Assembly (NCBI GenBank): GCA_964403525.1
Contig: CAYOGE010000008.1
Span: forward strand, 1-64,000
Length of the DNA: 64,000 nt
Direction: 5' to 3'
From: JAJTGZ01 sp964403525
Lineage (GTDB): Bacteria; Planctomycetota; Phycisphaerae; Phycisphaerales; UBA1924
Shown in pieces: positions 43,601 to 51,899 of the stretch. Position numbers and translations under genes: made by a program. Within the stretch, counting starts at the first letter, position 1, and the number at the start of each line of letters is the position of its first letter. The notes beneath the pieces were generated by a model, which saw only the letters and a list, made by a program, of their open reading frames with translations, was not told the DNA's origin and did not search any database.

Positions 43601-43825
43601 CACCGCACGCTTGAGCCGGCCCATCGCCGTGCCGGGGTCGGCCTGACCCAGAAACAACGGCTTGAACTGGTTCATCCCCGCGTTGGTAAACAGCAGCGTC
43701 GGATCGTCCTGCGGCACGCACGGGCTGCTGGGGACGAACACGTGTGAACGCGGAGCCGCCTTGAAGTAGTCGAAGAATGTGGAACGGACCTGTGCTGCGT
43801 GCATCTGAGAAGTGGAGGCGGGCAT
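40700..43825 (-). CDS. alaS: Alanine--tRNA ligase with inserted low-complexity segments
   Basis: AlaRS charges tRNA-Ala and edits Ser/Gly. Catalytic domain starts VRSTFFDYFKAAPRSHVFV; NMKDNFWEMGDTGPCGPC is motif 2 region. The editing site is GHHTATHLLN and SAEFCGGVHVSKTGDIG. A C-terminal C-Ala domain ends AACGGRGGGKPDMAQGGG. At 1041 residues it is some 160 longer than E. coli AlaRS: extra segments lie at about 425-500 and at about 630-650 (poly-Asp, Arg/Gly-rich). ATG 43825 is 8 nt after TATCCT. Confidence 0.96.
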   Translation of the reverse strand: MPASTSQMHAAQVRSTFFDYFKAAPRSHVFVPSSPCVPQDDPTLLFTNAGMNQFKPLFLGQADPGTAMGRLKRAVNSQKCIRAGGKHNDLDDVGKDTYHHTFFEMLGNWSFGDYFKQEAIEWSWELLTKVYGINPDALYATYFGGNTKTGMAPDLETRELWLKYLPASRVLPGNMKDNFWEMGDTGPCGPCTEIHVDRVTASGQGKRDAAMLVNAGDPLVLEIWNNVFIQFNREVDGSLKPLPARHVDTGMGFERLVSVIRGVNSNYDTDVFAPLFVAIERSTHAAAYTGRLGAADAGNKDTAYRVIADHIRTLTFAITDGATPSNEGRGYVLRRILRRAVRYGRQCLGAKTGFFSSLVPVLVDQMAPAFPELGKDPRRIVEIIKGEEESFARTLDRGIVHFDEASVRAFSRARLAPHHQAQNQTVSTSKDADGWTVAIHEKDGHRLVASAKVDEITPTWADEHFGPARGIAGEDAFKLYDTYGFPFDLTRLMAEERGLNVDEAAFKKLMEEAKEKARAGGKFVSEQGDLALTGDAIARLKAMNIAPTDDTDKFHGREVRATVKAIWNGKDFDEHLSASSAGLNRYVLVLDRTPFYAEMGGQVGDTGRIEVLRAAGGSAANANDDDDDRGTRGGGRENGGEFRVEDTRAYGGYVAHLGKLVRRDIKVGDEVLLKVDPHRRAGISGHHTATHLLNLGLRGALGEGVEQKGSLVADDRLRFDFSHGKPVAPEELAKIEQTVVGQINSDFPVYTDLVPLARAKTIHGVRAVFGEAYPDPVRVVSIGRTVEHLFDASGATQSSAEFCGGVHVSKTGDIGAFCLVSEEGVAKGIRRLTALAGVPAKAAIVAGQAAVARLDAAERLTGDAFVAEVKSLVTEVDQLTIPLTVKQALRTRIAALQEKVKQAGKAASGARAAEVSAAARSIASSSEWEMNSCIITTIEAGSDRDALNAAVNTIRELRPRHGLLLISPDESEGKLTIVAAVPDALQKRGLKAGDWVKETAAACGGRGGGKPDMAQGGGTDLTKVKEALNAARAYAMGKCPV

Positions 43826-43969
43826 ATGCGGGCAGGATAGGTGTGGGGGGGTGAACCCGCCAAACCTCGGGCGAACAAATGACCAGATCGGCCCGCCCGC
43901 GCCGGTTATTCACAGCCCCCCCGGCTCGGTCAACCCGCACGCCCCCGCCCCGTTTCGCCCCTTGACCCG

Positions 43970-46900
43970 TTACGGCGCAGCGTCCGTCGGGCCCGGCGTT
44001 CCAAGCAGCGGCTCGAGATACTGATCACGCCCCAGCCGCCGCGTGTTCTCCAGCCGGCGGTTGTGCCCCAGCGGCGTGAAGATCAGGCCAAGCGCTGTCT
44101 CGCCCGTGATGTTGTTGTAGCGAACGCGCAGCGTGACGGTCAGATCGGGGAACTCGCGGTTGACCCGCAGCGCGGTGTCCTGGAACTCGTTCGCGTCCGT
44201 GTCGTACGCCGCGGTCAGCCCGAGCGTGTAGAGCGACGAGAGCCGGTAATCACCCCCGAACGTGACGTACGTCGAGTCGAGCGGATTGAGGTAGCGCAGC
44301 TCGATGAACGAGCGGAAGTCGCGCCCGTGGTCGGTCAGCACCCCCACGCTCGACCGCGACGGCTGGTGGGTGTCAAAGTCATACGTCGTGCCGCCCACAA
44401 GCGTGGTCGCGTCTGTCAGCAGCAGCTGAACATCAGTATTGACAAAGTTCCCAAACACGCTCTCTTCGGGCCGATAGTCGAACCAGTGCCCGATCGGGCC
44501 GGTCTTGTCGGTATCGCTCGTGCCGTCGACGTAGTCGATGTTCCACCGCAGCAGGTCTACGGGTCGGCCGCTCACAGAGCCGTTGTCGGCCGTCGAACGC
44601 CCGCGCAGCGTCTGGAACGTCTGGTCCAGCCCGAAGCGCCACGCCGTCCCCTCCTGCCCGCCCTCAACCGAATAGTCGTACACCGGCAGGAACTCGTTGC
44701 GGCGGTTGGTCCCCGCCGAGAAGAACGTCACCGACGGCTCGACGATGTGCCGCACCTGGTGGATGTCCAGCGAGGGTGCTTCGATGCCGTCGTAGATGCG
44801 CTGCACCTGTGTGCTTGCGCGGGCGCCGCCGCCCGCCCACCAGCGGAGCTGGTCCTGCTGATCAACCGGCGCGATCGAGGCGAAATCAACGTCGTAGTAC
44901 GTCGCGCGCCCGACCACGAACGGCTGCAGGCGAACCGGGCCCGCGTTGAGGTTCCACTCAAGCTGCTGGCGCGTGTCGCCGCGGACAACGGTGTCCTCGG
45001 TGAAGCCGGCGGCAAGCCCGGCGGACTGGAACGAAGTGTCGGGCGCAAGGCCGAACGCCTCGACCGATGAACGCGGGCCCGTCGCGGCCGGGTTGTCGTA
45101 CCCAAGCTGGCGCGGCGTGGCCTTGAAAAAGTCCAGCCCCAGCCGGCTCACCCGGTACTCGTGGGTCCACAGCAGCGCGCCCGGGTCGCTCTCGGCCAGC
45201 AGGTCGTCGGCGACGCGCGAGTAGAACACCTCCGGCAGCTTGCGGACGGAGTACCCCTGCGACTGCAGCAGGTACTCGTTGGCGGCGAACGAGTCGATGT
45301 TCCCCTTCGCCTGCACCGAGAAGAGCGTGTTGTCGCCGTTGTAGCGGAGCGTGCCGCTGGTCGCAAACTCGCGGCGCGACTCGGCCATCTGCTCGAAGTA
45401 CGCGTCAACAAAGTTCACGTCGCTGACAGTCGACGCCTCCGCGAGCAACGCCCACCCGCCGTCAAGGTTGATGCGCTGCTCGTAGAGCGCCAGCCCGCGC
45501 CCCTCGTCGTCGCGCTCGCGCCGGAACCCGCTGGTGAGAACGTCCGTCCCGTTGTCGTTGGGCACGCCGTACGCGAGGATCGAGCCGACGTTTCCCTCGT
45601 CCCGCCAGCGCACGTCAGCCCCCACCGCAATACCGCGCTTGAACCACGCGTCCAGCAGCAGGTCAACGTCGATGTTGAAGTCCGGCGGCGGACGCAGGCC
45701 CGTGAGCCCGAACAGGTCCCACCGCGTCTTGAGGCCAAACCCGCTCTCCGAGCTGTTCTCAAACCGCACGTCCTTCAGCGGGAACCGCTCGAGGTCGCCG
45801 CTGTACGACGGGACCCACGCGAACGGCAGCCCTCCCAGGCGCGGCGAGAAGTTCTTGCCGTCGACCATCACACGCGAGGCACCGTCCGCGTCGGGCTCGC
45901 GCGACAGCGTGACCGAAGACGCTCCAAGCGACAGGATCGGGTCGTAGAACGACGAAGCCGCGATCGTCACCCCCGTCGCCGTGATGCTCTCGCGCGTCGT
46001 CTGCCGGATCGAGTCCGCCCGCACGTACAGCGGCAGCCCCCGCCGCTCGTCGTACGTCCAGAAGACCGCGTCAACCGTGAAGGCCTGGTTGGCCGCCATG
46101 TCGTAGTAGACGTACGGCGCCCGCAGCGTGAACCGGTTGTCCGTCGCGACAACATCCCCCTCGAGGTAGATGCCAAGGATCGCAGACGTCGGCGCCCGCA
46201 GCAGGTCCTCGACCTTCCCTTCCTTCAGAAAGATCACCGCGTTCTGCGCTGAGAGTTGCAGCGCGCGGTCGCGGGCCGGCTCGCTGTACTGCAGCACCAC
46301 GCCGCCGGTGATCACGATGCGGTTCTCGCCCCCCTCGGTCTTCAGCACCGGCTGGCCCGCCGCCACCATCATCACGCCCTTGCCCGAGAAGAGCCGCTGA
46401 TCGCCGCCCGATCCGCCCGCGTCAAGGCCCGGCGCGCGGCGCAGCCGCGTGATCGGCGCCCGCGGACCGTTCGGCCCGTACGCCGACCCCGGCTCGTACG
46501 GCCGGTTCAGGCTCGGCACGTAGTGTGAGATTGACGTGTTCGGATCAGGGCGCGGAAGCGCCGCGGGCGGTTCGGCCGAGGCCGCCTCCGGCTCCTCCAG
46601 CCGCGTGAGGTACCGGGCGAGGCGCTGCTCACCCTCAACCACCAGGTCGTCGGTCGATTGTTGAGGCGGGCGCCCCGACCGCGGTGCCGCGTCGCTGGCG
46701 AGCGTGAGAGCCCCGCGCACCCGCGCCGTCATCAGCAGGCGATCGCCGCTCGCTCCCGTGCCGGTCGTCCCCAGCGGGTTCCCCACACGATCAAAGTACA
46801 CCGCGACCTGGTACAGCGCCTTGTCGTCGGGCGCTGAGCCGTCGTCGATCCGCTCAGCCCACACCACCGCGCGCGACGCCGTCAACCGGCGACCGCCGAT

Positions 46901-47269
46901 CTGCAGCCGCACATCGCCGCGCAGGTACATGCGCTGCACCGCCGCCCCAATCGTGCGCCGTTCACCCGTGCCGGCCGGTGCAAGCTGCGCATCCTCAACC
47001 CACGTCCAGGCGTTGCGGGAGGTCACGATGAGCCCGCCGTCCTGTGCCGGCAGTTCCAGCAGCAGCCCCGCAAAGTCGCGCCCCGTCGCGCCCGTGCCCG
47101 CGTAGGCGCTGGGAGGTGTGCCGGCAGACGATTGCGCAAAGGCCGCCCCCGCCATGCCGGCGGCGGCGAGCAGCGCCCCGGCGGAGAACTGCGCGAATGT
47201 GCGGACAGCGCGGGCGCTGCTGTGGCACCGTGCGGCGGAGATCGGTGGAAGGCGGCTGGGCTGAAACAT
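43970..47269 (-). CDS. lptD: LPS-assembly protein LptD (OstA) homologue
   Basis: 1099-residue outer membrane protein. Signal peptide (about 25-45), an OstA/LptA-like periplasmic domain at about 65-150 and 290-420 (QRMYLRGDVRLQIGGRRLTA; IVITGGVVLQYSEPA), then a beta-barrel of about 620 residues with alternating aromatic strands ending TALGLIFTPLGHNRRLENT. LptD inserts LPS at the outer leaflet, so a diderm envelope with LPS is implied. ATG 47269 is 8 nt after TAGCAT. alaS lies downstream, 144 nt away. Confidence 0.85.
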   Translation of the reverse strand: MFQPSRLPPISAARCHSSARAVRTFAQFSAGALLAAAGMAGAAFAQSSAGTPPSAYAGTGATGRDFAGLLLELPAQDGGLIVTSRNAWTWVEDAQLAPAGTGERRTIGAAVQRMYLRGDVRLQIGGRRLTASRAVVWAERIDDGSAPDDKALYQVAVYFDRVGNPLGTTGTGASGDRLLMTARVRGALTLASDAAPRSGRPPQQSTDDLVVEGEQRLARYLTRLEEPEAASAEPPAALPRPDPNTSISHYVPSLNRPYEPGSAYGPNGPRAPITRLRRAPGLDAGGSGGDQRLFSGKGVMMVAAGQPVLKTEGGENRIVITGGVVLQYSEPARDRALQLSAQNAVIFLKEGKVEDLLRAPTSAILGIYLEGDVVATDNRFTLRAPYVYYDMAANQAFTVDAVFWTYDERRGLPLYVRADSIRQTTRESITATGVTIAASSFYDPILSLGASSVTLSREPDADGASRVMVDGKNFSPRLGGLPFAWVPSYSGDLERFPLKDVRFENSSESGFGLKTRWDLFGLTGLRPPPDFNIDVDLLLDAWFKRGIAVGADVRWRDEGNVGSILAYGVPNDNGTDVLTSGFRRERDDEGRGLALYEQRINLDGGWALLAEASTVSDVNFVDAYFEQMAESRREFATSGTLRYNGDNTLFSVQAKGNIDSFAANEYLLQSQGYSVRKLPEVFYSRVADDLLAESDPGALLWTHEYRVSRLGLDFFKATPRQLGYDNPAATGPRSSVEAFGLAPDTSFQSAGLAAGFTEDTVVRGDTRQQLEWNLNAGPVRLQPFVVGRATYYDVDFASIAPVDQQDQLRWWAGGGARASTQVQRIYDGIEAPSLDIHQVRHIVEPSVTFFSAGTNRRNEFLPVYDYSVEGGQEGTAWRFGLDQTFQTLRGRSTADNGSVSGRPVDLLRWNIDYVDGTSDTDKTGPIGHWFDYRPEESVFGNFVNTDVQLLLTDATTLVGGTTYDFDTHQPSRSSVGVLTDHGRDFRSFIELRYLNPLDSTYVTFGGDYRLSSLYTLGLTAAYDTDANEFQDTALRVNREFPDLTVTLRVRYNNITGETALGLIFTPLGHNRRLENTRRLGRDQYLEPLLGTPGPTDAAP

Positions 47270-47362
47270 CGGGCCGCATGCTACGTGAACGGCGGGCCAA
47301 CTACAACTCTCCCCCGGCCCGCTCCACGCACGCCAGCCCCGCCCCGCCCTCAGGGTGCCGGG

Positions 47363-48193
47363 CTACCGCACCGGCGTGAGCATCGATCGGATGAGGTCGC
47401 GAAGGGACGACCGCATCTCACCGATGCCGCCGGCGCCCGCGATGCGCAGGCCCTGCACCGCGGCCAGCGCGTGCGCCGCGGTCGAAAACCCCGCCCCCCC
47501 CTCCGCAAGGCCGGTCAGAAAGTAGTCGCGCCAGGTCTGATCAACAGGATCGATCATGTGCTCTACGGGGATCAGCGGCCGCAGCGGGAGCAGCCCCGTC
47601 GCGAGCTGATACCCGATCGCGGCGATCGAACGCACCTCATCACCCGCAGCCGTCCGCGTCGGCGTCAACTCCTGGTTAAGACCGTACAGCTCGATCAGCA
47701 GCGACCCGCGCCGATCGACGTGCACCTGCGACATCGTCAGGGCCCCGTGGTAAACGCCGGTCCCACCCGTCCCCGATGCGTGGGCGGCGGCGCAAGCGCC
47801 CATCAGCTGCTCCAGCACGCGCTTGGTCTCCTCGAGCGTCAGCGAGCCGCCCTTGAGCGTCAGCAGCCGGTCAAGCGTCACAACACCGTCAGCATCCCCG
47901 GTGTAGTCGCTGATCGTAAACGGCCCGATCTCGGGGTCCCAGCCAAACTCCTCGACGCGCAGGATGTGCGGGTGGTCCGCCCGCTGCAGCAGGGCTATCA
48001 CACGCTCAAACCGCTCGCGGGCGCCCGGCTTGGACGGGAACACCCTGTCCAGACGGTGCAGCAAGTGGCTGGTGTGGTGCTCCGTTCGCAGCACCAGGTG
48101 GCGCGAGCCGTACGCCGTTTCGTCCAGCGCGCGGGTGAGCGCGTACCGGTGCTCACCGACTCCGGCTTCACCAGGATGGGTCACAACTTCCAA
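47363..48193 (-). CDS. Pseudokinase-like protein (Ser/Thr kinase fold, degenerate)
   Basis: 276 residues from TTG 48193, which is 7 nt after TACCCT; GTG 48184 is the alternative. The pattern of a kinase N-lobe (ERFERVIALLQRADHPHILRVEEFG) and C-lobe (GTGVYHGALTMSQVHVDRRGSLLIELYGL) is clear, but the catalytic loop HRDxKxxN is HGALTMSQ, and DFG is replaced by ELYG. It cannot be an active kinase of the usual type. It may bind a ligand or partner. Gene lies 93 nt upstream of lptD on the same strand. Confidence 0.65.
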   Translation of the reverse strand: MEVVTHPGEAGVGEHRYALTRALDETAYGSRHLVLRTEHHTSHLLHRLDRVFPSKPGARERFERVIALLQRADHPHILRVEEFGWDPEIGPFTISDYTGDADGVVTLDRLLTLKGGSLTLEETKRVLEQLMGACAAAHASGTGGTGVYHGALTMSQVHVDRRGSLLIELYGLNQELTPTRTAAGDEVRSIAAIGYQLATGLLPLRPLIPVEHMIDPVDQTWRDYFLTGLAEGGAGFSTAAHALAAVQGLRIAGAGGIGEMRSSLRDLIRSMLTPVR

Positions 48194-48271
48194 GTGCCCG
48201 AGGGTAGCACAGGGGGTGCTCAAATCCGCCGAACCCGGGTGCAAAGACCCGGCGCCGGCCCGCCCCGCGGC

Positions 48272-48277
48272 TATCTT
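48272..48277 (+). promoter_or_regulatory. Putative -10 element TATCTT for leaderless GNAT gene
   Basis: TATCTT, CATCGC, ATG 48284. The 6-nt gap fits leaderless transcription. Confidence 0.5.
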
Positions 48278-48283
48278 CATCGC

Positions 48284-48901
48284 ATGTGGATCGAGCCGGC
48301 AGTGATGAACGGCAAGCTCGTGCGCCTGGAGCCGCTCGAGGAAGGGCACGCGCCCGACCTGCTCAGCGCTGCAGACCCGGAGCTGTTCCGTTTCACGCCG
48401 CAGGCACCCCCGGAGTGGAGCGTGCCCGGGTTCGTCGAGCAGATCAGCAAGCTCCGCACCCGCCCGGACGTTGTGCCCTTCGCGGTGGTGCTCACCGAGA
48501 CCGGCGCCGCCATCGGGCGCACCACGTACATGGACATCCAGGCCGAGCACCGCGCCGTGGAGATCGGGCGCACGTGGATCGGCAGGGCCCACCACGCAAC
48601 GCACGTCAACCCCGAGATGAAGTTCCTGATGCTGCGCCACGCGTTTGAGCGCCTCGCGCCAACCGCCGTCCGCGTGCAGTTGACCACCGCGGCAACGAAC
48701 CTGCACAGTCAGCGGGCCATTGCCAGGCTCGGGGCCGTCCGCGAGGGTGTGCTCCGCAGCAACCGAATCGTGCCGTCGGGTCCGAGCCCGACCGACCCGC
48801 CGATACCGCGAGACACCGTCTACTTCAGCATCCTGCAGGCCGAGTGGCCCTCCGTCAGAGACGGGCTGATGGCCCGGCTCCGATGGCAGCACGAGCCGTA
48901 G
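48284..48901 (+). CDS. RimJ/RimL-like GNAT acetyltransferase
   Basis: 205 residues, GNAT_acetyltransf_3 type: LVRLEPLEEGHAPDLL at the start, then AAIGRTTYMDIQAEHRAVEIGRTWIG, a motif A-like region, and TAATNLHSQRAIARLGAVREGVLRS, which is the classic alpha4 region of RimL-like enzymes. It likely acetylates a small molecule or protein N-terminus. Alone on the plus strand, divergent from the pseudokinase. Confidence 0.85.
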   Translation: MWIEPAVMNGKLVRLEPLEEGHAPDLLSAADPELFRFTPQAPPEWSVPGFVEQISKLRTRPDVVPFAVVLTETGAAIGRTTYMDIQAEHRAVEIGRTWIGRAHHATHVNPEMKFLMLRHAFERLAPTAVRVQLTTAATNLHSQRAIARLGAVREGVLRSNRIVPSGPSPTDPPIPRDTVYFSILQAEWPSVRDGLMARLRWQHEP

Positions 48902-48962
48902 GCCCGGTCAGATTCCTGCCGTGCGGCCAACGTCCAAGGGCGGGCCGAATCGAGACCCCGGC

Positions 48963-48968
48963 TACCCT
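48963..48968 (+). promoter_or_regulatory. Putative -10 element TACCCT for leaderless membrane protein gene
   Basis: TACCCT, TCACCA, ATG 48975. 6-nt gap. Confidence 0.5.
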
Positions 48969-48974
48969 TCACCA

Positions 48975-49298
48975 ATGCCCTCTCACGCCCAACGAATGCT
49001 CGCGCTGCGCGTCCTGATCGGAACGCTCTGGGGAGGGTTCGTGTTCATCGCAGGCCTGAGCATCGCCGCGCGCCACGCCAGCAGCTGGCCCGGAGCAGAG
49101 AACGCGTTCCGCTTCGGCGGCGTCGGGCTCGCGTCGCTTGGCATGTTCATTTTCTCCTGCGTCGTCGCCGACCGGCTCTTCCCCAGGGCCGACCCGCGCC
49201 TGTGCGCCGCCATGCAACTGCTCTTTGGGCTGGTGCTGATAGCCGCGGCGGTCTACGTGGGCGTGTTCATCCTGCGCCTCAACCTCAACAGAGATTAG
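48975..49298 (+). CDS. Small three-TM membrane protein
   Basis: 107 residues with three TM helices (about 11-31, 45-66, 80-102) and Arg/Pro loops. No motif. ATG 48975 sits 6 nt after TACCCT and has no Shine-Dalgarno. Short distance to the next gene (51 nt) but that gene has its own TAACCT. Confidence 0.6.
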   Translation: MPSHAQRMLALRVLIGTLWGGFVFIAGLSIAARHASSWPGAENAFRFGGVGLASLGMFIFSCVVADRLFPRADPRLCAAMQLLFGLVLIAAAVYVGVFILRLNLNRD

Positions 49299-49337
49299 CA
49301 GGCCAGCGTTGGCGCGCCGCCCCCATCGCGTAGTCGC

Positions 49338-49343
49338 TAACCT
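49338..49343 (+). promoter_or_regulatory. Putative -10 element TAACCT for leaderless secreted-protein gene
   Basis: TAACCT, ACGGGC, ATG 49350. 6-nt gap. Confidence 0.5.
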
Positions 49344-49349
49344 ACGGGC

Positions 49350-51899
49350 ATGACCATCTCCCGTTCGGCCGCGATCGCTCTCGTCGCAGGTTCGCTCGTC
49401 GTCACGCCCACCCTCGCGCTCGGCGAGGCATCGGCCGGCCGCAGCGCACCGCTCGCCGCTACGCACGCTCCGCAGCAGCAGGACCTGCGGGCGATCGCCG
49501 CCCAGCAACTGGCCCGAGCCGCGCTCATGGACTTTCGCGCCCTTCAGCGGCAAGATTCAACCCCCGCCGACGCCCGCTACGTCGCGACGCTCCTGCGCGA
49601 CGCCGTGAGCCTCGACGAGTCCAACGCCTTCATCCTCCGATTCGCGATCGACGCGGCCGCTCAGGCCGGCGACCAGCAGGCGGTCCTCGCGCTCACGCGC
49701 GCCCTGGTCGGCATCGCACCAGACGACACCAGCGCTCAGCTGCAGCTCATCCGCGCACGCGTCGGCATGGCCCAAAACGCCGAGGAACGACTCGCTCTCC
49801 TGGAGGGCTTCCTCGGCCCGCGCGGCGAGAAGATCGACCCGTCCGTCCGCTCGCGACTCGCCGTCGACGCCGCGCTGCTGCGGCGCGAGACCGGCGACGC
49901 GAGCGGCTTTGTCGAGTCGCTCACCGCCGCGACCACGCTCGACGGCTCCAACACCGGCGCCGCGGCGCTCGCTCTCGACTTCTACTCCTCCCGGATCAAG
50001 GAGCCAGAAGGCCGGTTCGAGCTGCTCGCCAACACGCTCCTGGCTTCGCCGTTAGACGCTGGCATCCACGGCACGCTCGCCCGAGAACTGGCACTCGCCG
50101 GCGCCGCCGATCAGGCGATCCGCTTCTACGACAACGCCTTCGCGCTGCGACGCCGCCAGAGCGGCCCGCGCTCGGCCGCAGAAAACGACGCGGACGCGAG
50201 GCAGCGCGTGGACTACCTCGTCCAGGTCTGGCGGTCCCGCGGGCCAGAGGGCGTCGTCAAGCAGCTCAACGACGCCGTCGACGGCCCCCGGCGCGAGGCG
50301 CAGATCGAGCTCGACATCGCGTCCGCGACCGGCAAGGCGACCGACAAGCTGCGCAAGCCAGACGAGATCCGGCTCCCGCTGGCGATGGAACGCCTCCGCC
50401 TGATGGCCGCGTTCGCCGCCGGTGACACGTCGACCGTCGACCGCTCCCTGGCGGACCTGCAGGCAACCGTCGCCCAGATCGACCGCGACGACCCCGAGCG
50501 GGCCGTCGCGACGGCGGAACTTGCCTTCCTCAAGGCGCTCGCGGGCCCCGGCGACATCACCGCGCAGGTGCAGGCCGTCCGTGGGCTGACCGGTGTGCCG
50601 CCGGAGTGGTCCGCACGCATTGAAGCCTGGAGCAAGCTCCGCGCCGGCAACGCCGAAGGACGGGCCCTTTTCGAGAAGATGCAGGGCGACCCGCTCGCGG
50701 CGCTCGCGCTGCTGGCGGTCGATATCGAGAACACCCCGCCCGCCGACAGCGCCGCATCCCGCGCCATCGGCGACCGCCTGGCCGCGCTCTCCTCCGCCGA
50801 ACCTGCCTCACAGGTATCGGCTTGGGCACTCTCCGCATACAGGCGCCGCAGCGAGGGCAAGTCACCCCCGCCGACGGCGCGCGAGGAGCGGTTCACCGCC
50901 ATGGGCGCGGGGATCCCCGCGTGGCTCGACGAGATCACCAGGGAACCTTCGCGCTTCATCACCGTGCGCGCCGTGACCCCCTCCAGCGGGCTGACACAAC
51001 TCGAACCGGCCATCGTGACGATCAAGGTGACAAACAACACGCCCGTTCCGCTGGCGATCGGGCCGGGCCAGGCGATCGACGACCAGTTGCTGATCATCTC
51101 GTCGGTCGATAGCGGCGGCGCTCGCGCGCCGGAACTGGGAAAGTCGGAAGTCGCCTCGCTCGGCGGCCGGCTCCGTCTGCTGCCGCGTGAGTCCGTCTCG
51201 TTCCCGGTCTGGGCCGACCCCGGCCTCGGCGGCTGGAGCGTTCAGAACGCGCTGAGCAAGACCGCCCGCCTGCGCCTCACCGTCATCCAGGGCTTCCAGA
51301 TCGTTGACGGAGCGCCGAAGGCGGGCCCGTTCGGCACAGTGATCGAGGCCGAGCCGCTGGGCCGCGCCAGCGCATCCCTCGGCGATGTCGCACGCCTGAC
51401 CGCCGAGATCTCTTCGTTGCAGGACGCGGACTTTGCCCTCGCGCTGCTCCGCGCCCGCCTTCAACTGATCGCGACCGAGCGGCCCCTGACACTCCAGCAG
51501 GCACGCGCACTTGTCGGCGCCATCGGCGAGCGCTACCGGGCCGCGACACCCGCCGAGCGAGTCCTCATCCTGCTCCTGACCCCCGCGGGCATGCAGTCCG
51601 CCCCGGCGGTTGAGCTCGAGCGGCTGGTCGATCAACTCGCCGAGACAGACCCCGTCGTTGCGCGGGTCGCGTTGCTCACCCGTGTCGACAACATCGCCTC
51701 GCCCCTGCTGCGCAAGTTTCAGGCGTTCCCCGATCCCGGCGTTCAGGAGGCTGTCAAGGTGATCGAGGCGCGCCTCGCGGCATACCTGCCGCTCTTCTCA
51801 CGCGTCGGCAGCGCAGCGGCGAAGCCGGTAGATCCGCCCGCGCCACCGGCCGCTTCGCCCACGCCCGCCGGAACCCCCGGGGCCCAACCCAAGCCGTGA
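49350..51899 (+). CDS. Large secreted alpha-solenoid protein
   Basis: 849 residues. Signal peptide ends at about residue 28, followed by helical TPR-like repeats (about 60-520) with many Ala/Arg pairs, then a beta-rich domain (about 535-690; VIVTIKVTNNTPVPLAIG and SFPVWADPGLGG), helices again, and a Pro/Ala C-terminal tail (PPAPPAASPTPAGTPG). It is probably a periplasmic scaffold. Its stop overlaps the next GTG by 4 bp, so it is coupled to the flippase-like gene. Family not recognised. Confidence 0.7.
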   Translation: MTISRSAAIALVAGSLVVTPTLALGEASAGRSAPLAATHAPQQQDLRAIAAQQLARAALMDFRALQRQDSTPADARYVATLLRDAVSLDESNAFILRFAIDAAAQAGDQQAVLALTRALVGIAPDDTSAQLQLIRARVGMAQNAEERLALLEGFLGPRGEKIDPSVRSRLAVDAALLRRETGDASGFVESLTAATTLDGSNTGAAALALDFYSSRIKEPEGRFELLANTLLASPLDAGIHGTLARELALAGAADQAIRFYDNAFALRRRQSGPRSAAENDADARQRVDYLVQVWRSRGPEGVVKQLNDAVDGPRREAQIELDIASATGKATDKLRKPDEIRLPLAMERLRLMAAFAAGDTSTVDRSLADLQATVAQIDRDDPERAVATAELAFLKALAGPGDITAQVQAVRGLTGVPPEWSARIEAWSKLRAGNAEGRALFEKMQGDPLAALALLAVDIENTPPADSAASRAIGDRLAALSSAEPASQVSAWALSAYRRRSEGKSPPPTAREERFTAMGAGIPAWLDEITREPSRFITVRAVTPSSGLTQLEPAIVTIKVTNNTPVPLAIGPGQAIDDQLLIISSVDSGGARAPELGKSEVASLGGRLRLLPRESVSFPVWADPGLGGWSVQNALSKTARLRLTVIQGFQIVDGAPKAGPFGTVIEAEPLGRASASLGDVARLTAEISSLQDADFALALLRARLQLIATERPLTLQQARALVGAIGERYRAATPAERVLILLLTPAGMQSAPAVELERLVDQLAETDPVVARVALLTRVDNIASPLLRKFQAFPDPGVQEAVKVIEARLAAYLPLFSRVGSAAAKPVDPPAPPAASPTPAGTPGAQPKP

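Noticed and set aside
40781..43747. Plus-strand open frame of 988 codons opposite alaS
   Set aside because: It is the antisense shadow of a well-conserved alanyl-tRNA synthetase; its peptide is His/Arg/Pro/Leu-rich with no domain.
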